From Brachypterus glaber (lineage: Eukaryota > Arthropoda > Insecta > Coleoptera > Kateretidae): a stretch of 64,000 nt of DNA. Below are positions 37,901 through 49,900 of this stretch, piece after piece. The stretch covers positions 43,298,006-43,362,005 of the forward strand of contig OY294047.1 in the NCBI GenBank assembly GCA_958510825.1, read 5' to 3'. Under the pieces are notes generated by a model. It had not been told where the DNA came from and did no database searches. It saw nothing but the letters and a program-made list of their open reading frames with translations. Each line of letters begins with the position of its first letter. Within the stretch, counting starts at the first letter, position 1. The translations under genes were made by a program, and so were the position numbers.

Positions 37901-40900
37901 TGGGTTGTTTGGATCTGTGTAATTGATTATTAATCTGTAAGTATGATCAAGTACGTAGAGATCCACTCTTTTTTGGTGTTCGTCCGTTTCAATGTCACCT
38001 ATCATTTTGTCTAGGGTTTTTGACACTGTTTCGTGTAAAAACTCGGTTCTTATATCAACGGTGATCGATATTAAAAGCTCGATCGCTCGATTTTTGGTAT
38101 CAGTATTTTCGATTTTAGGGGCGTGGTCACAAATATACTTTATAAGACACTGTAACAGGCGTCTAAGTGATAGATTTATGTTAAATGGGCAACTCATTGA
38201 TAAACTCGATATATGGGTATCGACAATTTTAACAATAAAACTCTCTGATGGAATTAAATCGTTTTGGTATGGCGTCTGAAAATAATAGATAAAACATACT
38301 TAAAGTAATTATTCATTGTACATACCAGCTCAACAAGTCAATTTTTTACTTAGATGGTTTTGCGCAGAGTTTACATGATTATAACCCAGAAAACCAGCTT
38401 GAGAGTCTAGTATATAGCATCCTAAACTTGCTTTCATATAGCAAGAAAAATGGAAGAAATTATTGAGACGTTCAAAATATTTCTCAAAAGTTAAATGAAA
38501 AATGGACGCTATAATTGTACGTCTAAAATAAGTTCCATTTTTAATACTATATGCTCCCTAGTTTTAGACGGTAAATTAATAAACTATTTTAGGTCGATAA
38601 TATACGCTTTTATTTGATTAAATTTAGGACGACCAACTTTATGTCGAAAATATATAGTCAATATTGGTTTAATTGAGAACGTGTTATAAATAAACTATTT
38701 TAGGTATAAAATAGACTGCTTATATCGCCTCAATTTAGCACTCTAATAATGCTTCTATTTTTCGCACCAAATGTAAGCAAATATTTTTGTTTTGTTTCTT
38801 TTTTCTTAACAGAAGTTTAGTATTAGTAGAGTTATCACAATGAATACACAAAAGCGGCGTCGCGAGTCTACGCATTATAAATTCTTCTCAGGTTTTTCCA
38901 AAAGACAACAAAACCGGCGAAAGAAAAGGCAGTTTGATTATTTAGCTTTTTTTAAGAAATAAAGAAGTGCAAAACAAAATTAAAGTGACCTCGGTGAATG
39001 CAGTAACGTGAAAATGAGAGTGAAAATACCAGTGAAAGCAAAAGTGATGGCAGTGAGGAACAACATGAATGTGAAAATTTAAATTTTTAACAACAATTGC
39101 CTAAAGTGTGCTGTGATACAAGTATGAATCACAAACAAATATAGTGTACCTATTCCGATCCTCCTGTTTAAAAAATAAGCTTTTTTTTACGTATATTACC
39201 TGTTTTATTTCTATCAAAAATACAGATCAAAAATATACTGCTAAATTAGGTATAAAAATAGCATGATATTTTCGAGCTAATTTAGATCATAAATAGCATG
39301 CTATTTTTAACCTTATTTGGATTAAAAATAGCATGCTATTCACGTGCTATTTTAGTTCGATATTTTCGATCTATTATATGTCGAAAATTCTAGGATTCTA
39401 AATGGATAAAAAATAGGAATAAAAATGCGAGCTATATTATTAGGGCTAGTTGTGTGCATTTGGGGATGTTTCTAGACACATAAAAATAGCTCGCAACTAG
39501 TGCACTTGTTTCGTACTATTTTGGTTTTCTGGGTAAATGTTACTTACGGATGAAATATCTTCCAAAGGCGAAGTATTCCAATGTTGTTGCGCAGCTTTGA
39601 CAGGCGCAGGATACAAATTCGTCAATTCAGAAGCCAACGTAAACGTCAACGGATTGATCGTCGAACCTATAGCCAAAACATCCTGCAACCCCTGGAAGTC
39701 CTCCAAATTGCACTTCTCTTTCTCTGTATTTTCGGTCTGCTCCACAACCGTATGCAACAAAGACCACCTAAAAAAGCAACAAAACAGTTTTAAAGGAAAA
39801 TTTTCAAGTTACTAACGTTACCTTCGACAATCTAAAATCGCCTGAGCAAGCCTTAGGACGTGCGGCAAAAGGTCCTGCACATAAGTACCTTCGGACACGC
39901 AGACTGCGTTCGAAGAGTCGGTGTTTGCGCTTTCGGGTTCTTCCAGCGAGACCTGCACTTTTGCCAGGAGGGCGTCCAAAAGGTACAAGTGCCACATTGG
40001 AGGTAGGTCTTCTTTGGTAAGGACGTCTATAAAGAAAAAAAATACCTAATGGCTGTTTCTTCAAGCAAGGTAGTAAATTAAAAATCTCACAGTGAATATT
40101 TTCAATACAGATTCGAATATTGGATGTGCGAATATACTGCGTAGTTTATTTTATAAAACGTAACTATATTCTATACACAAACATATACTATTCAAACCTC
40201 TTGTAAAAATATTTACTGTGCGATTTTTAATTTACTATCTTGCTTGAAAAAACAGATAATAGTGACATTAAAAAGTTATAAAAAAAGTCTTACCTTTCTT
40301 AACATCTGGCATAAGTGCTATAATACAATTCTTGGCATTGGTAGCATCGTATTTAATATTATTTACAGCATCAGACACAGCTTTGAGTAGTTTTTCGGTG
40401 TGCTGCGTGTACATCCCTTGTTTGACCAGGCAATCTTTCAGCCACCTGCTGAAGTTTTTGTGCGACGCTCTGGGGCCCCAAACTAGAGAATGTAACAGTA
40501 ACGGGCCGGCCGGTATCGATTCTCCAGAAGCGAGACGCTCCATATAGGAGGCAGAAGGTGGCAACAGTTGCAATAACCTAGAAAAGTAACATAAAAAATG
40601 CGTCATAATTTTGTATATCTCACTTTGCGAGATTTTGATGGTAACTTGTCTAATGTAGCATTTGCAATTTCGGAGAGATATATTCTTCTTCAATTATTTT
40701 TAATCAATTTCACAACGATTTTGCACAGAATCTCGACCTATTTACATAATAAGCAAACAACTGTGAAGTATGGATGTTATCAAAATCAAAGAGTGCTGCC
40801 GCCAGTGGCGGTTTTGCTAACTAACTTTTTTTATGACGTACAACGATGAATTCATTTTTGTACTGTAAAAAAATAGATCACTATCTAGTGTGTTCAGTTA

Positions 40901-43900
40901 TAAAATATGAACATTTTAGTACACTTGAAGAAAAAATATGTTATTATGGTGAAGGAAATATGATCTATCCAAAATTGAGTTTTAAACTACCTTCTTATTA
41001 TTATAAAAAAGTTACTTACCTCCAACATATCGTAAAACAATACTGCGTGGCACAAAGTCCCAAAAACGACATCTTCGAGCCTGCAGCTCCCGAAGTTATA
41101 TTGGTCACGTTCAAAATTTCAATCAGCGCATCCAGAAGCAAGGGATACCTCAGTTTATCCGGAGTCCCGAGGATGAAATTACAGGCTAATCCGTCCAACT
41201 TCGGCGACTCCTGGTTATTGATCTCGAGGTTGGTCAGAATGTAGAACCTCGGTTTCATAGCGAACTCATCCGCTGCCGATATTTTGCGGTAATTATCTTC
41301 TATGTCTTGCCACGAAGTGTACATTCGTGTCATATTATTTTCCTTTTCCTTATCAGTGTTCAAATACGTGGAATAGAACAGATTCCATTGAATCTGCTCT
41401 AATAAGGAGGTGGGGGCATCGTAAAGATGTTTCATTATGTAATCGAAGAGGAGTAAGAGACGGGAGAGGTGTAAAAGTTGTGAGTCTTTTAAAGGTCCGC
41501 GAGCCACTTCGGAGCAACGTAAAACTCCTCCCGCCATGAGAAGGACAACTGATTTTTTCTGCATCAGGTTGAGAGAGTGAAATAGATAAAGTAGGACTTG
41601 GGCGTGTTCTACATTTAAATCTAGAAAAAAATTGAGACATTAATAGAGATAACGTTTAAAGATTATAAAACTGAAAAGATATGGAAAATAGATGAGCTTT
41701 GTTTGTGAAGCCTACCTTCATTTTCACTTTCAGGGACATTTTGAGGTGAATTTAGTACATTTTCTATCAGTGTATTAACAAGTTTATGCCAGATATTAAT
41801 CACAGATGCTTCTTTTTCATTTTGGGTTCTAAGCAGCAAAACCTAAAATATACTATGTATCACAAGATATTCTGTTAATAATATAACTTAAAAACATAAA
41901 TTATGTTTTTGTATTAGAGAAAAGCAAGTATTTTTTTCTATGGAGTTCATACATATAAAGGGTTTCCGCAATTATTAAACTATCAAATTCCCTGACCCTT
42001 CCACTTTTTTTCTGAGCAAAATGCTTTGGAAAATGTTTATGCTTTAAAACAAAAAAAGAATCAGTAAATCCATTAATTATTTTTCGAAATATTTGAATTT
42101 AAAAAATGTCAATTTTTTATGTGTCCGGAATTTAATGTGCGGCAGTGTATATTCCCTGACTTTTAGGCAAAACGTAGCCGAATTCCAGGTTTTCTAGATG
42201 ACCCTGACTTTTCTCTGGTTTTACTGATCTGCGAAAACCCTGTATACTTAAAATAATAACTTACCTGTGCTAACACAGACAAAGTTCTTGGGTAGACCTG
42301 CAGAGGCCACGGAATATCGGAATTCCATGGTGAAACGCCCAAATGGTTCAACAGACAAGCTTGGAGGGAGTTAAGATTATTATTTGTTATAAGGTTGTGT
42401 GTAAATCTAGTCAAGGCACCCGAAAACTCGCAGTACAGTTGACCTAGTGCTGCGCCAAAATACACAGAAATTGTACCTGGAACAAATAGAGGTAAAGCAA
42501 TATTATCACACCATTACGTACTAGAAAAACTAACAGTTGGTATTATTAGTAACGCCCATATGAGTCTTCGTAAAAAAAACGGTTGCAAGGCAGCGCTAGA
42601 ATTGCGTAGTTCCCATAACGATTCCAAATAAATTATTTCGTGCAAAAAATATGTCAACATTCGTATTTTTAACGCAGTTCTTGTATGTGAAAGTAAAAGT
42701 TGCTAATAGTGAAAAATTATGACATCTCGTTCAGATTTTCGAATAGTTTTCTGATTGGTCACAAGTTTTTAGTAAACAATGCATCTCTCTTTTGGAATCG
42801 GTGCTTCCACTCTAGACTCACAGAACTGAAATACCAACTGTTATCAATCTAGTGCGTAATGCTATAATCGCCTGGCGGTAGTAAAAAAAAGACAACATAC
42901 GGTCTTCTGGTATATTTTTTTTGGTAAAATATTAGAGTTATTAATTAAAACAAAAAATAAAATAAAAATTTTTTGATGGTCACTGGCGATAGCTGATACA
43001 TGTGGGCGAAAAATTTGAGCGCTTAATTCGCTTTGTATATGACATTTTTCAATAAAATATATGACTTAAAAGTTAATAAAGAAATAAATTTCACTGTGTA
43101 CACGCGTGTTATTAGATAAAAACACAAGTTCGGTAGCTACCTTAACAATATTATTACATTTAAGCTTGGTTTGGTAACCCAACAATAATATTAGATAGTA
43201 GATGGCTGGATTATGGTTATTTATATTAAAAAACGTTTTTTTACTAAAACTGCCGACGTTTCGTTGGCTTTATTCCAACTTGTGCCTTTTGAAGAAGTTG
43301 GAATAAAGCCAACGAAACGTCGGCAGTTTTAGTAAAAAAACGTTTTTTAATATAAATAGCCCTAATCCAGCCATCTACTATCTAATACTATTATTACACA
43401 TTAAAATCAGTTATAGTTCACTAAGAGACATTTTGCAATTAACATATAGAAGACACTCAAAACTAGGTTCATCTTTTCACGTTAAACATTCAAATCCAGA
43501 ATTCCAATTCAAAGTGAATCATGTGATTTATTGTCTACGGTACGCGACGTTATGCAACAAGTAAAACAGCACTAAGTATTATGTTGCGTTTCTGTTTATT
43601 TTACACTTTACGAATGATCGGCCGAAATGTTTTAAATATCATTAATAGGTTTTATCAAGGTGGGCATGGAAATGGTAAATTTTACAACATAGTTTGATTT
43701 TGGTTGACAGGTAAGAATGAATTTTTAAAGTAAGGTTATTTATTTGTCAAATTTAAAACATATCAAAGCAAAAAAAAAACAGTATCCGCTTTGATTTTTT
43801 TCTTTTAAAAATTAAAATTAGTAGAATAAAAATCGAAAAACCTAAAACAACATAATTTACATAACTATTTTAATTATAGAGTATTATAAGAACTATTTAA

Positions 43901-46900
43901 ATAGTACAATAGAAAAACTAACAAAAAATCCAGTACTTACTGTATTTTACCCTAGCAGGGTTTTGTCAAAAGTTTAACCCAACTTTTAAAATCTCTTGTC
44001 AGAATGATATGATGTTGTAAAGTTTACGATTTCAATGCCTCCCTTGATAAAACCTATTAATGGTTTTAAAAAAAATTCGGCAGCTGATAGTGTGCTGACA
44101 CACTATCTGCTGCAGTCGTCAAAAAAATTTTAATATCTAAACCAAACTGGTAATTTTTCATGATTTTACTTTTTGAATAAAAATATTTTTCTGGCTGTAA
44201 CATACTTACCCTTAAAATTTATACCAGAAGACTGAAAACACCGTGTATTTTAGAGAAACTTTAAAGCATTATATTTGTTACTTACCGACTTCGGTTCTAG
44301 CAGTCTCTCTATCAATATCTCTGATAATTGCGGCCAAAATGATCATTTGCTGTTCCGTCAGCCCTAATTTCACGTATCTACTTATATACGTGCTTCTAGA
44401 GCACAAAAAGTGCTTGTTCAGAAACACGAATATATTTGTAGCCAGGCTGATGTATCCATGGGCTTCCCCTTTTTGGGGTACAAGCGAATTGGCATTTTCC
44501 CCTTGGGCAGTTTTCGATTCCACGTTGTCGGAAGTTGAGGGGCTTTTCGAGTCCGCTGGGTCGGGTGGAGCCAGGGTTTCTTCAAACCATTGACCCAGAA
44601 TTGGTTCACTGTCATCATCTAAAAAGTAAGGTTGGGTAATATAATTCCCAGACTTTACTCAAAATCGTCAAAAATCATCACTAGGGGTCAAAAATTAACT
44701 AAAAAAATTTTTACGTAATATGGTTCTTATGTAATAAACATTTTTATGATGTAGAACCATTAAAAAGAAGAAAAAAAAAATAATAAAATACACAGTATTT
44801 TGTTTTATAAATTATTTTTAAATTGGCATAATTGCCTGTACTAACATTTCAAAAATAATATGTGCTGGATTTTTTTAAGGTCAAATTCGGATAAATTGAT
44901 AAGAAAAATATATTCTTTGGGCTCAGGAAAAAAGTTTACACTTTTTCATTTATTTACTTTTTACGAACAAACTAAGCAAAATAAAAAAATAATTGTATAA
45001 ATATTTTTGTAGAGAATTTTATAATCTACAAATTACGTCCTATAAAATTTTTTAAAAATTTTGATAGTTTTGCCACAAATGAGCAATTAAGTAAACTCTG
45101 CACTTTCATTTTTTTTCGCGTACTTACTGTGACAGTATGTTCTTGACATATAAATTTTTGAATTCCTTGTATTTTTTTTAATATACCCTAAAATTTTTTA
45201 AATTCTACTCTTTTTTTAAAGATTTTGAAAAAAAACGTCATTATTACCTGAACTTATATCTCAAAAATTTTAGGTGCTGGATTTTTTCCAAGGTCAGATT
45301 TGGATTCTACGCCCTCAAATTAGTAAGAAAAATTTACTTTCAGATCAGGGCAAAAAAAACGTTGCGATTTATTGCCTAGTGTTATTTAACTACAATTTTT
45401 TATAAATTGTCTTACCATCATCAGTTGAACTTTCATCTGAACAAATAATCATGTCTTCATAATACGTGGTCGAATCTGATTGGCTGAAAGTATCGCCCTC
45501 TGGCGGATGTAATCTTTTTAACGTGCACGCTTTTCGGTAACTGACTATGGCTAAATAAAACAACAAATGATTGAGCGGGGCCGCGCCCAAAATCCTTGCT
45601 ACTCTTTGTAAAGCTGTAAACTGGCCTAATATTGCTAAGGGAGCAGGTTCCACCTAAAAAACACCATTTTTATCTACATGATTATCTATTAACTTTTTTT
45701 CTAAAATAAAATAGACGTTACAGGTCGGCCACAAAACTTTTTATTTAGGAGAAAGTAAAACAGAACCTGGCGAGCTTAGGGACACTAGATCTAGGTCTTA
45801 AGTTAGCAAGGCGCCTTGCTAACTTAAGACCTAGATCTAGTGTCCCTAGGAGAGCTTGGGCCGTCTTTTAATCAGAAATGTTATCACTCTTAGTTTTTTT
45901 TTCAGAAATTGATTTGGGGACGTCCCCTGATTATTTTAGGAGCAAAACGAAAAGCATCCTCGGAGCGCTTTTTAAGAAAATCGATTTAATTTTTTTAATA
46001 TTTTTTTCAGTGTATGTTTAATTTTTATTACTGATATCGAAAGAGTTTATTTTTTTGAGCAATTTAGTATAATTTCTTCTTTTTTTCATTCGTTTCTGAG
46101 TTATTTAAAATCAAAATTGAAAAAACTCATTTTTTAAACAAAATTTGTAGAAGGCGTTAAGCTAATTTCAAATTATTTAATTTTTTTTTAATATCTCAAT
46201 ATGTTACAATGGCAGACTTGATTAAAAATGAGTTTTGTCAATTTTGATTTAAAATATCTCAGCAAAAAACGAAAAAAGAAAAAAAAGAAATTGTACAAAA
46301 TAGCTTAAAAAATAAAATCTTTCGATGTCAGTAATAAAAGGGTATGACCCAACACTGATATTAATGATTTTTTTTTGTCACTTACTTGGACTATGCTAGC
46401 AGCTCCTCCGCAAACCTCCAGATGAAGGTCATCAAAAAGCTCCGAAAGTATAGCCAACGACTTGCTTGCCAAGGCAACCGATAGTACTCCAAACGATTGT
46501 TGAAATTTTTGTAATCCGGACCGGGCCGAATTCGAGTCTCTACTTTTACAGGGACTTCGACCTTTGTCCTCTCTCTCCCGCAGGTGAGGGTTCTTTTCGT
46601 ATGACGTGCTGGTGGATAGATGGGTTTGTAAGCCGGATATTAGCACCCAGGCGCCGGCCAATAGATAATTTTGGTAAACCTGAAAAGATGAAAAGTCGAG
46701 AAAACATGCAATATTACGCGGGAGATTTCGCATCACACAGGTGCTAATTTTTAAATTAAAAATACGAATAAAGTTGGCAGGAAAATATGTCCCTAAAGGA
46801 AGCATCAACAATTATATTAAGAATTCTGGGATGTAATATTACATTGATATGAGTCATTATAGAATTTATTTCTAACTCACAAATAGGGACACTAGATCTA

Positions 46901-49900
46901 GATCTAGACTTGCTGTCTGTGGCCTTGCTAACTTAAGACCTAGATCTAGTGTCCCTACTCACAGAGGGTAAAGTCTCCCAAATTTTTTTAACAATCATTA
47001 ATAGGTTCTATCAAGGGAGGCATTTAAATCCTAAATTTTACATCATATCATTTTGACAAGAGATTTTTAAAGTTGGGTTAAGCTTTTGACAAAAACCTTC
47101 TAGGGTAAAATACAGGAAGTACTGGATTTTTTGTTAGTTTTTTGTATTGTACTATTTAAATTATTCTTATAATGCTTTATAATTGGAAAAGTTATGTAAA
47201 TTAGGTTGTTTTACTTTTCCGATAAATTTTATTCTACTAATTTTAATTTTTAGAAAAAAAAATCAAAGAAGCGGATACTGTGTTTTTGCTTTGATATGTT
47301 TTGAATTTGACAAATAAATAACCTTACTTTAAAAATTAATTCTTACTAAATCAAACTATGTTGTAAAATGTACGAGTTCAATGTCCACCTTAATAATAGT
47401 TATTTATGGTACTAGTGGGTAAAGTTCACCCATAAAATGTTTTATCCAATAAATAGCTTAGGAATTCATATTTTTATTAAAAATTTTAATGACATTTACA
47501 AGAAAATAATTTGAAAAGTGACAGTTGAGTGGGTAAAATAAATAATTATCCACTCAATAAAGTAAAAGCCACGTGGGAGTTATTATTGAGTTTATCTATT
47601 TAAAATAAAGCTGGTAATTGTCTTATTATCTGTATGTATTGGATAAAACCTATTAATGCTTTTTAACAAATTTCGGCAGAAGTCTATTAAAGCCTCTGAT
47701 TAAGAGGCGTGTTAAATAGAGAGGTTACTTTTTCTTCGTTTACTTCGCCTTTTCTCATTAAAATAGGATTTTTCGATCAAAATTCCATAAAAACGTGGTT
47801 GTTGTATGTTAATACTTACATGACCTCCAGCTCTGGTTGAAGACTTAATTGTGTTTCCTATGTAACTATACATATTTAAAGCCTCCTCTAAAAGTGCCAC
47901 CGCATTCGAGTCAAGCTCCTCCTCCTTCAGCCCCGTCTGGGACTGCTGCCCCGTACATTTCGGACTAACCACCGATCCCGTCGACAGCACGGCACTGGCC
48001 GCCGCTTGACTGACGGCGCAGTGCAGCACCGCCATGCAAAGGTTGCATAACTTGTCTAGTTTGCTGGGAGTTAAAGGTTCGAGGACCGGAAGGTTTATGG
48101 CGGCCAATGCCAGGTGAATGTCTGATAGATTTTGGGATAATCTGGAAGAAATCGATAATATGACAAACAAAAAGATAAAGTATAGAAACGGGAGATTTTT
48201 CAAAACAAAATTCAAAAACCCTAGCCTATGCGGATTAGTTTTTCATTTTTTATAACATAAATAGTTAATCAAGCCATTTTGCATAACATTATTTCAACTG
48301 CCGTTTCAAATCTTCAAAACTGAAGCTAAAATAGCCAGTAGTAGCTAACATAACATGCTGATTTTATTTTTACAATAAAATTATTATACATCCTTAAAAA
48401 AATAGTATTTATGTTAGCACTATAAAAATAAATACCCTTTTTTTCGACTAGTAATTTGAAAATAAAAAAAGAAAAAAAAACACATATTTAAAATTTTCAG
48501 AACTAGGTAGTGTCAATTTTTGGGGCCCATTTCTAAAAATAATACATACCCATTTCTCAGTGCTGTTGCTTCAGCGTGATTTGTTGGTATACTAAACGGT
48601 TTTCCTGCCAAAGCTTCTTCCACTTTTGTTTTGGCTCTTTTGATTGACGGCAAACTTAGGCATAAGTCTACCAGAGTGTCCCCAGCACGCAGTGCTTGAA
48701 GGCTTTCAGTGTTTGCTTGTAGAAATAGTTTCTGTAAAAATGAAAAGTTTTTTGGAAATATAGAAAAAGGAATACGCAAAAATTAACGTATTAGAAGTTA
48801 ATCGATTTAAAATTAATAATGCAGAAATAAACTATACTTCTACTTCTAAAAAAATTCTATGAAATTCTAGTCATCTTGATGTCAAAAATTTCGAAATATT
48901 GCGTTACGTAATTTATGGACAGCCCCTATGCTATTTCATTTTAAAGTATTTTTTCCTCATTTTACTAAAGGTAATTCACCAATAAGCAAAAATTTGCAAT
49001 AATAACGGTATTTTACAATGACTGACAAAAAATGAGGATCTGGAGTATAATTTGATGCTAATGTATGAATTTTAATTTTTCTTTCATCTCGACAAGCTTT
49101 AAATACATCGGGACGAAAAAGCCGATTAAAATTCTGTTTTATGTCTTTTTTCAATTAACGTTACGTACAATTTAAAAACATAACAGGAGCAAAAAACATG
49201 TTACAAAACAGTTCTGGTCACCCTTCATTTAAATAAAAATGACAAAGAGTAGTTTACTGATAAATTAAATATTGTTTTTAATCTTGTTTTTAAGAACAAA
49301 GTGAAAAAACTCAAAATTATAAAGCCAACGTTTCGCCCCTTATTGTTGGGGCTTCTTCAGGGCAAATTTATTAAAATCATATAATAATTAAATATAAAAA
49401 CTAGTGTAAATGGTAAAAATATTAATAAATTAAATTTACATTAAAAAAATAAAAAAAAAAAAATATGAAAATTGTCATTTTTTTAAAAAATTTTAATGTA
49501 AATTTAATTTATTAATATTTTTACCATTTACACTAGTTTTTATATTTAATTATTATATTGTTTTAATAAATTTGCCCTGAAGAAGCTCCAACAATAAAGG
49601 GCAAAACGTTGGCTTTATAATTTTGAGTTTTTTTACTTTGTTCTCGCGTACCGAAATTTAAGAGGTGATTCTAAATCTAAATGAGGCTTAAAACATTTTT
49701 GCCCCAAACTTTTCTATGTGTATGTTTTTTGGATTTGTTGTAAAAAATATAGATTTCTAGAGTCAAAATACATATAAAATATCATATAGTGTAACACTGT
49801 AGGAGCAACCGTTATCAAAAAAAAATGCAATTAAGAGGAAGTAACAAAAAGTCCAAACCAAAAACGTTACTTTTTAAAAGACTATTACTCCTTTAATATT

